Source of the DNA: Aquilaria yunnanensis
Lineage: Eukaryota > Streptophyta > Magnoliopsida > Malvales > Thymelaeaceae
Direction: 5' to 3'
DNA length: 64,000 bases
NCBI GenBank assembly: GCA_039654915.1
Contig: CM077600.1
Span: 25,900,953-25,964,952, forward strand
The notes under the pieces were generated by a model. The model saw only the letters and a list, made by a program, of their open reading frames with translations, was not told where the DNA came from and did not search any database. This document shows, piece by piece, positions 1 to 13,739 of the stretch. Each line of letters begins with the position of its first letter. Position 1 is the stretch's first letter. The position numbers and the translations under genes are program-made.

Positions 1-532
1 AAATTAGTTTGACATAATCAAAAAGTCACGCTTAGAAAAATTTAATTAAATTAAAATAATTTCCATATCCGGATGATCCGGCAGGATCTACGGTTTGGAA
101 AATATCAAACTTTTAAAATAAATAAATTAAATAAAAAGATAAAAAATTCATATTTTTACGATATGGATTAAAATTTCGTCAAATTCCGTGTCCAAATGAC
201 TCGGCAGAGTCCATGGTTCGGAATCCAAATCTTCCGTGTCCAAATGACTCGGCAGAGTCCATGGTTCGGAAGTATAAGATTCTATACAATTTAACTTAAA
301 AATCCACATTTCGACTAATTCAGTTACAATTTCTAAATTAACTGAAAATTATTTAAAAGCGAAGTAAAACAAAATTAAAATCAACTAAGGTGCCAATTTT
401 GGGCGCTATAACAATATTGTTTTAGCGTAACCGTACTCCCGATCCCCGAACTCTCGCAGACCAATTTTAAGGTGACCAATCGACCTAAGAAAACTGATTG
501 GTGGCGACTCCAGAAAACCCGACGTTGCCACA
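1..532 (+). mobile_element. 3' end of a Ty3/gypsy-type LTR (truncated by window edge)
   Basis: The sequence matches the last ~530 bases of the complete LTR at 2771-6138, with scattered mismatches and small gaps, through to the shared end GACGTTGCCACA at 521-532. It carries three copies of the 40-bp palindrome family seen in that LTR (61-100, 184-223, 232-271) and the decamer TGGCGACTCC at 502-511. No primer-binding site follows the end, unlike at 6142, so this is a 3' LTR or a solo LTR. The rest of the element lies outside the window, so I cannot tell which. No coding sequence is visible. Confidence 0.75.
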
Positions 533-1620
533 ATTAGCAATTGAAACTAGCAACTGAAATTCAGTTGCTAAACGTGTCAAGCACTAGTCAGTTGTTAGAT
601 GTGGGGCACATGTAAACTAGCGACTGAAATATTTAGTCGCCAAATTTTAGTCGTTAGTTTTTTAATATTTTCACATTCAATCGCTATTCAGTCACTAATT
701 TCTCTTTAATCGCAAATTCAATCACTACTTATGATTAATATCTCCCCCTAACCTCCCCTTCCCCATTTCTTCTTCTTCTTCCTTTCTCTCGTTTCTGCTT
801 CTTTTGATATCTCAGGCTAGCATGTTGAACCATATGCCAATTCTCTTGACATCTCACTCTATAATTAAATTGCATCGTTCCCACTTGCCCAATTATCAGG
901 TTTGTGTTCTTACATGTTTTTTTTTCGGTCTAGATAACCCAGTACAAATTAATCTCTTCTATATTCATATGTTGCTCTAAATCCTAAGAAACTATCTTGT
1001 AGAATTACTATATTTTTATAGAGCACAATGATATAACCAAGAAATCTTGCATAAAGAAAAGTTCATTGTCTAAAGATTGGAGGCCGATGATGGAATAAGC
1101 ATGCACCAGGCGGCAAAGATGAGGAAATCAAATCCTCCAACTCTCTTGAAGCTTTTAAAGAAACAGTAGATACCTGAAAATGAAACAATGGTGACATCAT
1201 TCTCTTAGCCTGGGTTGATTTTAATTTATTGTTTTTAATTGTCTTTGAATAATTACAATATTCCAATTTTGTATTTATTTTAATTGCTTATGTTAGACTT
1301 TATAAATTATTTGTCCATTTTCTTCATTATATATATATGCAATTCATTATGTATATATACATTTATATATTTAATATTCTAAATTATTTATAAGTATATA
1401 AATTTGGGTTGGCGGTTTATGTTTAAAAAAAGGTAGCTAGCGACTAACTTTTTAGTCCCTAGTTCGAAAAGGTAATGACTGAAAGTTTTAGTCATTAGTC
1501 AGTCGTTACCTACTAGCGATTAATGTTTTTGCGACTAAATATTTTAGTCGCTAGTTAGTGATAGTTAACGACTGATAGCAACTATTTTTTCAGTCGCTAA
1601 TCAGTTTCTCTCTTATAGTG
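529..1620. mobile_element. CACTA-like non-autonomous DNA transposon
   Basis: The right end reads, on the minus strand, CACTATAAGAGAGAAACTG, a typical CACTA-superfamily terminus. The left end (from about 529) is a diverged version that shares the GAAACT..AGC.ACTGAAA block. Both flanks (533-740 and 1430-1615) carry many copies in both orientations of a short motif around TTAGTCGCTAGT, as expected of CACTA subterminal repeats. A CT-rich, leader-like stretch lies at 740-800. There is no transposase ORF and no convincing 3-bp target duplication. The left boundary abuts the LTR end and is uncertain. Confidence 0.5.
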
Positions 1621-2770
1621 ACCCAAGCATAGTTTTCTTAATTAAAAACTTAAAAAGAAAATATAATATTATTGAAATTGTGCAGAAAGGTAATGTGGAC
1701 AGAAATTTTAGGGCGGATGGACAAAGTTAAAACAATGGCCATAATGAGAACTAATTCTCAAAAAGTAGTTAAGTCAGTTCAGCCGTTTTACGAACATATA
1801 TAAGCGCGAGAAATAAATGAATTTTCCTGAATGTACTAATATTATCTATAAAATATACTCCTAACTAATATAAAAATTAATAAATTTCACTTATTTTTTA
1901 GTTATTAAATCAAATGGTAACAATTAAATTTTTATTTTTATTTTTTGTAATATACGACTACTAAAGCCGCCTGACACATGAGACTGCGAGCACAACTGAT
2001 CTAGCACATGTTCTGTCTCAGATCCTCTGCCACGGCGACACGTGCCCCGAAACTGTCGGCCGAAGAAACAAAAACGAAATGTGCACACACGTTTCACATG
2101 GCTGGCTACTGCCTGGAAACGAAACGTCAACGCTCCAGCTGTAGCCAATGTTACGGCGGCCGTCATATGCCACGTTTTGCCTGATAATTGCTCGGACGAC
2201 AGTCTAAAAATCGCTTTTCTGTAGACGGTCCTGTCCAGAAAAGAAAGGAAATTACCCACTTTCTACGCTCATGATTGTTGATTCCCCAACTGTCCTCGGA
2301 GACTTCTCGCGTCCGCCCTGGCGGACATAAGCCATTGACGGAGCGCTAGCCTCCATTTATTTTTTTTTATTTCACATTTAATTGAAAAATAATTACATTT
2401 TTTCTAAACATATTTTTGTAAAAAAAAAATTTTAATATTTTTTTTCTTCATATTTTTGGAATTAAATTAATTACCATTTTTCTAATTTTAACATCAAACA
2501 ATTCTCTTATTTTACAAAATCTCTTTTATTATTTCTACTGTTGGGGTTCTAAATTAGTTATAATTTTTTATATTCTTATACTAAAATATTAATATTTTAA
2601 CCAACACACATACTGAGATAATATAAAAATAAAAAATGATATCTATTTTTTTATTTTTCATTAGAAATTAAACACCATAATATGTGATATTGAATATCAC
2701 CAGAGACAAAAATAGGCACTCTTATAGATTATATTAGATACTGGTACATAACTTGTTTGTATACAAATAT
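1621..2770. other. Intergenic DNA with a GC-rich island at 1960-2340
   Basis: AT-rich DNA surrounds a roughly 380-bp stretch of much higher GC content, with a G-box (CACGTG, 2039-2044). Short ORFs in the island have no recognisable family. It could be a detached promoter or a repeat remnant; I see no gene. Confidence 0.4.
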
Positions 2771-5700
2771 TGTTGACACCCAATTTCGTCCGGCCATTAA
2801 AATAATTTTAAAAAAATTAAATAAAAAATTAAATAAAAAAATGTATTATTATTATTATTGTTATTATTATTACTAATTTTTTTTTAATTAGTTTAAAATA
2901 TATTTTTTTTGTTTTGTTTTGTGAAGATTTGATATATGTGTGTATATGTGTATGTTTGAAAGAAAAAAAGAAAACTCCATAAAAATGACAAAATTAAAAA
3001 ATTTGAGATAAAAATAATAAAATTGAGAAGTTTCAGGTAAAATTGACAAATTCTGAAAGTTCCAGGAGCATTTGGTAGTTTGTCACATAAAATTTTGAGC
3101 CTGCCGACGTTTTTGGCTCAAATTTACAGAAAACGACAAAATTGTCAAAATCAGAAGCTTCAGGAACTTATCCAGAGGCTGAGAGACGTAAAGGACTAAA
3201 ATTGTCATTTTACCAATTTAAGAGATAAGTTTGAAATTTTTTATTAATTTATCCATCAACAGTTCAGCTAAACTTCCTCCATAAATAGCCCCCCAAATTT
3301 TGTGCTGAACACACAAAAAAAAAATAGACAGAAAGCTTAGAGCTCCGTTTTAGAAAAAATAAAAATTATAGACAAGGTCCCTGGCCGTCTTTCCTTTTCC
3401 CAGAAAGTCCCAAAAGTTTATATTCTGACGTATAGACCATCTTCTTCCTCCGTTTTTTTTCTGTTTCTTCCTTCTCCTTCGCTGCCCGTCGCTCCACGCC
3501 GTCCCGCCGCCGCCCATCGGTCCCCCACGCTGCCGTCGCGCCGTCCCCACCTGCCCCTGGCCGCGTTGCCGCCCCGCCGCCAGCTGCCCCTCCTTCCCCC
3601 CCTGCGCGCGCGTCTGTTTCTTTCGTTCCTAGAAATTCAAAATTGATTTCTAAGGGTAAACCCTTGTTTCACCTATCATCTTTTCAATTTCTTTCACTTT
3701 AGTCACTGACTTTTTATTTTATTCTTGCAGAATTGATTCCTAACCCTTTTAATTTTTACTTGTTTATTTATTTGTTTATTATTGTTATTATTACTAACCC
3801 TTCTTTTTATTGTTATTATTATAACTAACTTACTAACCTTATTATTATTATGACTAACCTTATTATTATTTATTATTATAACTAACTTACTAACCTTATT
3901 ATTATTATGACTAACCTTATTATTATTATTATTATGACTAACCTACTAACCTTATTATTGTTACCTCAACTAACTTACTAACTTTTATTTTTATTGTTAT
4001 TAACATCTAACTTTACTAACTTTGCTAATTTTTATTATTGTTGTTAATTAATTAATTTAATTAACTTGTCTAACTTTTTATTATTGTTGTTAATTAATTA
4101 ATTTAATTAACTTGGCTAACTTTTTATTATTGTTGTTAATTAATTAATTTAATTAACTTGACTAACTTTTTATTATTGTTGTTAATAATTAATTTAATTA
4201 ACTTTGCTAACCTTTATTATTATTATTTTTAAAGTGGATGGCCAAAAAGCCCCACTTTATTATTATTAATTTTCCTTTACATAATTTATTTCATTTAATT
4301 CACCTTTACCCATAAATAATAAATAAATGAATGAAAACTAAAAGAAGATTCTTTTGTAATTAATTATTAAGGCTAATAAAAATTTAAAAGCCAATTATCT
4401 TTTGACATTTCGGAATACATGTTTTTATTATTTCTTTAAAGATATCAAAAAGTTAACTTTTTATTCTTTTCGATTAATAAACAAACATGATTAAAAAATT
4501 ATACAAATCAATTTTTTTTAAACATATCTTTAAAATAATGATCTTTAAAATTAAAAATTCAAGAAAAATTCAATAAAATTATAATTAGAATTAATAATTA
4601 ATTAAATAATTAAAATTTAATAAAAATTAAAACTCCATGACCAAATGATCCGCCAGGATCCATGGCTTGGAAATATTTTTAAATATATAAATAAATTTTT
4701 CTTTATTAAAAATAAAAAACTTTGGACTAATATATTAATTATTTATTAAAATAATAAAATATAACTTTTTAGTTTTTTTTCTTTATTAATAAAAAGAATA
4801 AAAAGAATAAAAATTTTGGGCTAATATTTTATTCAGTAATATTTTTACTTATTTCTTTTTAAAATAATGAAAAGATATAAATTTTTGTTTCCTTTATAAA
4901 AATCTTAGTCAAATGATTTCGAAAATAATAAAAATAAATAATAAAAATTTAAATTTTCTCTTAGATATTTTAGACTTATATATTTTCAGAGATATAAATT
5001 AAAATTAAAAAAAATCTTTCATTAAACAAAAAAGAATATACAGAAAAATATAAATATCAAAACTTTTGTTTTAAAATACATATAAATTTTTGGTTAAATA
5101 ATCTTTTATTCCAAAACAAATTAAATAAATATCAAAAATTTTCTTCTTTTGTTTAAACTATACATATAAATTTTTGATTTTATTAATTAAACAATTACTT
5201 TTGGTTAATCTTTTATAAAAAAAAAATAAAAAAAAATAAAATATTAAGACTTTTATTATTTTAAAATATACATATAATTTTTGGTTTCTTTACTGAATAA
5301 ATAAGATCTTGATTTAATAATTTTTTTGTTTATCTTTTATTAAATAAAAAGAACAAACATAACATAAAATATAAATCTTTCTTAATTAATTTATTTCTTT
5401 TTTTAATAAACATAAAATAAATCTCAAGATTAATTAATTAACTTTCTTATAAAAAAATTAATTACTTTTTAATTCTTTTATAAATTGAGTAATTATTTAA
5501 ATAATAAATATCCTTCATTAAACAAGGAAAGATAAAAGAAAGGAAAGATAAAAATCAAAAAGAAAAGAAAGATAAGAAAAAGAAAAGAAAGATAAAGAAA
5601 GAAGGAAAAGAATAATAAAATATAAAAAGAAATAAGAAAGATCTTTTAAAGATCATTAACAAAAAAACCTAAAATTTTAAAAGACTTACAAAAATAGTAA

Positions 5701-6138
5701 TTAAAATAACAATTACTTCCATTAAAATAAAAAATCCATATTTACAATATGGATTAAATTGTTTAAATTTTACCAAATTCCGTGTCCAAATGACTCGGCA
5801 GAGTCCATGGTTCGGAATAAAAATCTTCCGTGTCCAAATGACTCGGCAGAGTCCATGGTTCGGAAGTATAAAATTCTATACAAATTAATTACCAAAAATC
5901 CACATCCAATTAATTCAGTTAAAATTTCTAGATTGAAAATTAACTGAAATTTATTTAAAAGCAAAGCGAAACAAAATTAAAATCAACTAAGGTGCCAATT
6001 TTTGGGCGTTTTAACAAAGTTGTTTTAACGTAACCGTACTCCCGAACCCCCGAACTCTCGCAGACCAATATTTAAGGTAACCAATCGACCTAGGTAAACA
6101 GATTGGTGGCGACTCCCGAGAAAACCGACGTTGCCACA
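2771..6138 (+). mobile_element. Long LTR (3.37 kb) of a Ty3/gypsy-type retrotransposon
   Basis: It begins TGTTGACACC and ends TTGCCACA, so it has TG..CA ends, and a tRNA-type primer-binding site follows three bases after the end. A TATA-like ATAAATAG lies at 3281-3288. A GC-rich transcript-leader-like segment follows at 3450-3620, and then a very AT-rich body. Contained structures are the minisatellite at 4023-4215, TTATTA/TAAC-rich tracts from 3770, and palindrome copies at 4633-4672, 5778-5817 and 5826-5865. No gag or pol follows within the window, so the element is truncated after its leader. The long LTR plus tRNA-Arg priming suggests the Tat/Ogre branch; this is inference. Confidence 0.8.
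4023..4215 (+). repeat. 46-bp minisatellite inside the LTR
   Basis: About four head-to-tail units of ~46 bp, each made of a TTATTATTG run, TTGTTAATTAATTAA and TTAACTTG.CTAAC. The variable base before CTAAC distinguishes the units, and the last unit has a short deletion. It has no spacers of the CRISPR kind. Confidence 0.75.
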
Positions 6139-6141
6139 GCT

Positions 6142-6159
6142 TGGCGACTCCACTGGGGA
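6142..6159 (+). other. Retrotransposon primer-binding site, tRNA-Arg type
   Basis: TGGCGACTCCACTGGGGA is the reverse complement of the expected 3' end (with CCA) of plant tRNA-Arg(ACG). It lies three bases after the LTR end, the correct place for priming minus-strand DNA synthesis. The tRNA assignment rests on my knowledge of plant tRNA sequences and was not searched. Confidence 0.75.
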
Positions 6160-6540
6160 CTCGACGTTGGTGAGTCGAGCCTACAAGTTGATTTGTTTTG
6201 ATTTACTTTGCTTATTATCATATGTTATATAAAAACATGCATAATGCATTCACAATATGAAGCTCTATACCCGAGCTTCCTCAAATCGAACACGATTCTT
6301 TCTAAGCGGAATTGATGTTGTTGTCCTTGTGAGGCCACGGCCTCTAAGCCTTCACCGGTTTCAAAGTAGCGAAGTAGTGTATTGCCTCCTGAGACGATAG
6401 TCTCTGCATGGGCCCACGAAAAGCTACGACTCGAATTAATCCATTCTTTACATTAACCCTAGAGGGTAAGGAATCGGGCCGTCACTATGATTTAGTGACG
6501 GGATTCGGAAACTATCCCTTGCCTTTTTGATAAACCACCT
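6160..6540 (+). mobile_element. Truncated internal leader of the LTR retrotransposon
   Basis: Sequence downstream of the primer site, with higher GC content than its surroundings. It holds small inverted motifs such as GAGGCCACGGCCTC and AGACGATAGTCT. No ORF of gag type begins here. The element seems to break off between about 6540 and 7100, where AT-rich unrelated DNA starts. Confidence 0.5.
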
Positions 6541-9500
6541 TATACATATAGAACTCCCCACTTAACCATAGAACTGACCATAGAATTTCTACCATTTTAC
6601 CAACGCCATAAGCATATCCTTGTTATGCTGTGTTGTTACTCTACACTTTTCTTCGTATGGTTTTAACTTGTTTATCCATAATAGTTCATGAGTTGTTAAT
6701 TGTTATTTAACTTATTAATAACCTTATCTTTCTTTTCTTGTACTTCTATTTTGTGCAATTACTCTTCATACATCAAAACCACGCATTAAACTTTGCTAAC
6801 TTTTTGGTCTTTCTAATGACAACTAGAAGTCTTGAAGTTCCACGATAATGGATAATCAAATTCACTTAACTTATTACACTACATATTCAACTTAACTTAC
6901 AATCATGTAGAATGTATATTTTCTTATCAGATTTAGACACTTAACTTATTACACTAAATATTCAACTACCATAATCAGACATTCAGACATTTTAATCAAA
7001 CACTTGGAACACCACACTTAAACAGTTAGACTAGATACTTTTTTACCATATTTAAACATTTAAACGATCATACTAGACATTCAACCACCACATTTAGACA
7101 CTTAAACACTACAAAAAAAATTTAAAAAAAAATTAAGTTAAACACCTTGTACCTATAATAAAAATCAATGATCCGATGTCAATTTTTATATATAAAATAT
7201 CTAATTGTATGAATAAATGTCCAATTATATTTATATGGTATTTAGTACATATAAATGTATTTAAGTTCATCTATATGCGAACAAGATATAACCAAGTAGG
7301 AAGCTATAAAAATATGACATATTTTTCCAATTAAATATCTTTTAAAATAATATGATTATACTCTTAAATAAAGGTAAATTTTAAATAATTAAAGTATTTT
7401 ATCCTTACCACAAGAAAGACAACTTGCAGAAACAGATACTTAAACAACAAAGGCAGATATTGTGGCAAACCAAGGCCTCAGTGCTCTGATTTGCTAACAT
7501 TAGTAGGTTTCTTGAAGACTATGATCCCACTTAGATTACAATTAGCTAGTTATTACTCGTGAAGTATATTAAATTATTACGTGCAACTAGTTACTTTGTC
7601 TACCCTACATAGGATATATGCATACATTGTCATGGTCGTGCAATAACAATAAAATTAAGACTAAATAAAACTATGGTGCGCCAGTTCATTAAACATAAAT
7701 GAAAACAAGTCAAAACGTAAAAAATTTAGTTGCTTTAACTTTAAATAACAACTATGTGTATACATATCAATTTTATATGCACCCAAATGTAATCCTAGTG
7801 TTATACACATCAATAGACACTAGTAGAGGCAATATCATTGTATGAAAATACCATACATTTAGAATAAGCAACTTATATCTACTATGATCCATTTTTAGCT
7901 CTTTACCAAAGCAAGCTAGCTTTAAGCGATGAGCCACACGTTCTTTGTACTCACTTAGCTTTAAATTGTAAAGCAAACACTTTGGTCGGTACTAGCTTAT
8001 GCCATAAGTAACTTAGAAACTTGAAGTTTCCTACTTAGAGAATACTTTCAATCTAATAAAACTTAGCCTTAACAGCTGTCCCTTACCAACTGTTAAGCCT
8101 GACTAGCCTGTTTAATACCTGCATAACACTTAAGGGGTGAGTACTATAAAATACTTAGTAAAATATTCAGTACTTGTAGGGAAAAATAAATGCAAGCATG
8201 CAAAGCACAACAAGCACACACACACACACACATAATACAGAGCAAGCAAACAACCAACAACACAACTAGAAACAAGAATAATAACAACCAAACAATACAA
8301 AATAATTAGTGGATGGATGAAATATGCACATGCAAATGCATTTATGACTTATTTACACCCGTAGGTACAAGACTTGCCGTGAACTCATATGGCTGAAGTA
8401 CTTTGATACTGGTCTTCATATTCTATGCTACCACTTAACTAACCCCGTGAAGTCCTTTTATGGGCGTCTTAGAATAAGTTGTCGCTTACTCAACCTTTGC
8501 CCCCCGCTGACAAGTTAATTAGAGTAAGTCACCGCTTACTCCTTTCTTACTCGTCTCTTCCCTTAACTTATTGTGCAGGGTAGCTACTTTTTGTGGTCCA
8601 ACTTGCCAAGCTCAAAAGGGCTTCTTAGTGGCTTACTTATCAAACCATACGGTTTGGTTGAGATCTTCTTAAATTTCCTTTTGATTGTCCAAAGGTCTAA
8701 GACCTCCCATTTGGGCCAACAAAAAATCTGAAACTCAACTTAATCCCTTTAGTGCTCTTTTAACAACTTAAGCACCTTAAGCTCTTTTAGTCACTATTCC
8801 TTACCCTACCTTAACCACACTACTTAGCTACCACCTAAATAATGCATAATTCCTAACTTAAGAATGAGTTATAGACCCAACCGAGGCTATGGAACATCTT
8901 AAATTAGCCAAGGGATGATAACCAAAAGATTGGGACATTTTTAGGATACCTTGAGCTTGAGTGACTTATGCCTTGGTGACCTCAGGCTTTTTGGAAGATC
9001 ACCGGTGATGTGTCGCCAACTTGTGTCGTCATATGGCATCATCAACGGCAACGCGTCACCAATACTCTACAGCATTGTGCTACTACGTGCAAACTTACAA
9101 GAAACTTGCCCAATCTTCCTATCCCCAAAGTCAATTTACATGGGTCTTGTTTATATTTCATTTTTATATGTAATTCTACATTTTCTATGCATTATTTAAA
9201 CTGAATTAACTTAAATCTCTTGCCTCAAATACTCCTTAAAGCAAGAAACAAACAATAAGCACACTTGAGCTCCATGAAGTTTCTTTGAGTTCTAAGTTTG
9301 AATTCAACCAAATTGGACACTAATGGCATGAAATTAAGACAATTTCTAACCATTTAACAGTTTTAGAACTAACCCATAAGAATTAAAGATGGTTACGTTT
9401 AGGTTTGAACCAAAAACTTGCAAAAACAACTCCAAATGCACTATATACACAAAAAAAATGAGCTAAGGGCTTGTTGGGTTGACCTTGAAACCTTCAATTT

Positions 9501-10254
9501 TCATAGAATTTTGGCTAGAATAGAAACTTTAAAGATGGAGAGCTATGGAGGAGAGGGAGCCACGAGAATAACTAATGGGGGAGATGATGAATAATATCAT
9601 ATCTTCCATTTATATAGCCAACATTTCTAACTTAACCTAACTTTCTTCCATTTGACACTTTAGTCCTCAAACTTAACTTTGAGTCATTAAAACCACTTAA
9701 ACTTCTCATACACCATCACTTCTTGGTTCCGTTAAAAGGTTTTTCTTACCCAAACACCTTGCCATTTAGTCACTTAAGCTATTATAAGACATAATAGGTA
9801 AATTTAACACCTAGTGTATCTTTCATTCTTAACTTTCACTTTTGGTTCAAATAGCTATAAATACTTATGGTCTTAACTTAATTAGCTCAAAACACTTGGA
9901 TGAACCTAATTTTACTAAAATTATGGTCATGCCACTAACTTGGGTCAAAATTGCCTCTTTTTTTTTTTTTGCCATTTAAGTGTCAATTACACTTTAGAAC
10001 TCAACTTAATCTTACTTTGCTTACTTTTCTTGCATAATAAAACTGATTTGAGGGAAATGACTTGGGATTTACTTACCTCGACATTCAAAGTAGAGGAAAC
10101 ACTATAAGAGCCTTTACAGATACTAGCAACCTAGTTTTAGACACTTTAAGGTATATACACTATTTACCTACGGTTGGGCACTATTTGTGTTTTCTTACAC
10201 TAACGTCTATATTCCTTTTCTTTATTTTTTTTATCACTTTCATTTACTTGCATA
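6541..10254 (-). repeat. Old repeat DNA, including a probable minus-strand LTR (about 8100-9900)
   Basis: No gene is visible. At 6541-8100 there is AT-rich, low-complexity sequence. On the minus strand, TATATAAA (9616-9609) is followed by a leader-like CT-rich tract and then long uninterrupted non-coding sequence to about 8100. This layout is typical of a plant LTR transcribed leftwards. A (CA)n tract lies at 8215-8233. I could not fix TG..CA ends or a target duplication, so the class and borders are uncertain. Confidence 0.35.
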
Positions 10255-10712
10255 GAAGAAATTTACAATTACCCTATTGAGGTTTGCCCTAATCTACAGT
10301 TTGTCTATTATATTTTTAAAAATCTACACTTTACCTTCTATTTCTTTTACATTGCTAGATAACAACTTCTGAAATTGTATTTAAACCATACAATAGTCAT
10401 TTTTCAGTAATTTTTATTTCTTTAATAATTTTTTTTTATAATTAGTAGATATATTAAATTATTATTTTTTTCCTTCTGTAAATACATTTTCTTGCTGTAA
10501 ATACATATGATATTTTTTAAAATTTGGTTAGCTATAAAAAATATCAAAAATCTTAAAATTACTGTAACATAGTGATCCGACAGCTTAAATTAGGATTTCA
10601 AAAATTGTTGCCAGATACTATAAAGGAAACAGGGGTAAGATGTATATTTTTAAAAATAGAGGTAACAAAGTGTAAGTTAGATCAAACCATAGACAGGTTT
10701 TTGTAAATTTCC
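10255..10712. mobile_element. TIR element (MITE-like, 458 bp)
   Basis: The two ends are inverted copies over roughly 80 bp: GAAATTTACAA, then ACC, GGTTTG, CTA and a TTTTTAAAAAT.TACA block occur at the left and, reverse-complemented, at the right. The flanks ACTTGCATA (10246-10254) and CCTTGTATA (10713-10721) may be a decayed 9-bp target duplication. That would point to a Mutator-like MITE. It has no coding capacity. Confidence 0.5.
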
Positions 10713-13700
10713 CCTTGTATAAAACCCAAAAGGCAACTTGATTAGCTAGTACCCTGTATTACTCTTTGCACTCAGAAATCAGAATGTCGTTTTGATTGAT
10801 AATGTGAGATCAATGTAAAATTATAATGATAGGTTAACACCGCAAAATCAAATTGAATCAATTTGATCAATTCAATTTTTGAATTTCATGAAGGAAATTC
10901 AACTATAAGCAATGATTGGACAATCACAATTTATAGATCTCTTGTTCCTCATCCAAGCCACATAAAATCCACTTATCTGCAACATATATATCACTGTCAT
11001 AGGCGGCTATCCAAATACTAGTAGGTGCAATTTTAATAATTTACAAGTTCTTTAAAAGTATATTTTAGTTACAGTACGGAAAAGATTAGATTGTGAGTAA
11101 TTCAGGGGTCATTTAAGATTTTAGTCAATTAGTCCTCATTGGTTAATCCCACGAGTAGAAGTAGTGAGACACGTGTTTAGGCTTAGTGCTGGTTGGGTAC
11201 CCCTTCTCAACCCCCCTACATAAGTCTTATAATTAATGAGACTTTTTAAAATACTTTTTGTTCAAAAATTAATTTAGTGACATGTTATAATACTTTTATC
11301 CATCTCCTTCAAAATTTAACCATTCAATGTATTCAGCCATTTTTACCCAAATTTGAACTTTATGTATTGTATTTATGTGATTTGATAAACGTGATATTGG
11401 AAATTTTTAATGTTTACAGAAGTAGTAAAAATGTCAACAGGTATATATGAGACGCCGGGATTAAAAAAGGTAAATATATAACTGCTGAAATTTCTTATTA
11501 TAAGAAGTACGTAATTTCTCCTCGTAAAAGTTACTATTTTACTAAATTCACATGCAAGTAATTACAGAATAATATTATTTTTTTAATTTTTTTTTCAATC
11601 AATAAAAACAACAACAACAACAGCAACAAATTATTGTTATTATTATTATTATTAAGTTAATTTGAATAGAAAAATAAAAAATAACTATCATTATGGGATG
11701 GATTTAGTATCAGGTAAACTAATGAGAAATGGAATGTTAGGGAAGAACTTTTGTAGGATTAGTGTTAGAGTTTTTGATGATTTATTAATATTAAAAATTA
11801 AACTGCTAAAACTAAAACTAAAAGCTATACTTAGATAGTTATTTTCCAAGTTTTGACACTAAATGTTAAAGTTAATACCAAATAAGACGAAAGTAAATGT
11901 GAAAGAGGTGAATTAAAACAATATAAAAGCATGGTCCACAAAAATCTTTTTGGGACGGTAAAATGTTATTCGATTTTATTAAGATATAAACCAAGGGTTT
12001 TACATTCCATTGGTGGTTGAACTACTGTCATTCTGTATATAGTTCTATAATCTACTACGAGATCCCGGTTTGAAAAATTCCCAATTTTTTCATTTTAATG
12101 TCAAGAATTCTAAAGCTCCCATTTGCATAGAGTTTTCTCTAAGTTTTTAATTGGTTTTATTGTGCACTATTGATCCACCAGAAAAGAAAAATAAATACAT
12201 TATGTTTTTAGTCAGATCCTTTTTCTTATTTGAAGGATCGAAATCAGATCTTATAGCCCGTTTTCCACGCAAAATAATGTCCAGCGTATACGGCACTGCA
12301 GTTTCCTCGATAAAAAATTCGAAAATTAATGCGCAGCGAGCTAGTTCAACAATCAACGACCAAACGAAGTGGTATATTCCAATTAATTATTCCCTTAATA
12401 TCCCTTCAATCAAATTATCAAACAATAACCTAATACTATATCCGTTTCATATGGTTTGATACATTTTATTTTTAATTAAAATTTAACTTAAATTTATTCA
12501 TGCCCTTTGTTATTTGTTAGAAAAAATTTAAAAATATATATTTATAAACCATAATTTTTTATATATAAAAGTTTTTATTAATTTTAATCTGATCAATCTG
12601 CATATTTTTTTTAAAATAATCTTATTATTGAAATTTGAGGCAGAGGGAATTCAATTATACATTAAATGGTCATATGTTATAAAATGATGAGGTATTTTGT
12701 TTCTCACTCAAAAATTATGCAAATCCACTCAAGTGTGGCAACGATTGGCATCATCGACGGGCATGCACAGTTTTAATAGTTAAAAAACTATTTATGTACC
12801 GGTCTTTATTCAAGCATCAACTGGGGATTTTAGCGAAAAATTATAAGTTGCCAATGTAGTTACTACAATAAAATATGTGTTACCTATAAGATATGTACTT
12901 CCTCATACATATTTCTATAATTTTACTTATAATTATATTTTACTATGTTTAATTTGATTATCTATTTTAAGTTTTCAGGATGATATCAGCATATTATGTT
13001 TTTGGCATTAAATTTGTTGGAGGGCCAAAATTTGAAGTTTGAAATTAACTTGTTAGAAAAGTTACTTTTATTCTTCTAAATTATTCTTCTTCGTTTTTCT
13101 TTGTAAAAAAAAAAAAAAAGAAATCTGCATGTCTTCACATTGTAATAATTTTTTTTTTATCATAATGGGGCAATAATTTATTTAATTGGTTAGTTGCTAC
13201 TTTCTTCTGGAATTGATAAAACTACAAGAACGTTCATAATCATGGGCCTTATTTTTATAACAGTTAATTATGCACCATATAAATTATTAAAAAAACACAC
13301 TGCACAGTTAATTAGTCGTGCTCTCCCATATAATGATAGATTTTAAGTATTACGTACTCATAATCTTCATTGTTCGTATACTTTAATTTGCGAAATTGTA
13401 TCTTTCCATTGAGAGTCTTGGTCGATTCTGGCAACTTGCATGAGTTATAAACTAAATTTGTCCATATTAAACAAAATAAAATGAAAATTAAAAGGAAAAC
13501 AAAAAAGTGTTCTTTAATAATTACAAAAAAAAAAAAAAGAAGATAGTTTCTCTAAAAAGTAATCGTATAAGATAAAAATGAAAAAAATATATATTTGTAT
13601 ATATGAAACAAGATCAATACGAAATCCTAGCGGCCGGGAAAACACAAGCCACCTATTTTTTATTTCTTATTTTTTAAAGAGAATTTCCAGTCTTCTTTGT

Positions 13701-13739
13701 TTAGACTTCGTGTGGTTCCGGACTTCTAATCATTGCCTT
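10713..13739. other. Gene-free AT-rich DNA upstream of the SAC gene
   Basis: Probable decayed MITEs lie at about 11690-11895 (same family as 47960-48130) and about 12434-12650 (ends resembling CTATATCCGTTTCAT, Stowaway-like). Short simple repeats occur, such as (TTA)n near 11635. No convincing exon, RNA gene or domain is visible. Confidence 0.35.

Noticed and set aside
4023..4215. CRISPR-like array
   Set aside because: The repeats are head-to-tail without spacers and lie in a plant LTR.
5759..5964. ORFs containing a repeated PNDSAESMV peptide
   Set aside because: They are translations of the tandem 40-bp palindrome in the LTR, not proteins.
12151..12459. A 102-codon ORF
   Set aside because: No motif or family, opposite-strand frame of similar length, and AT-rich repeat context.
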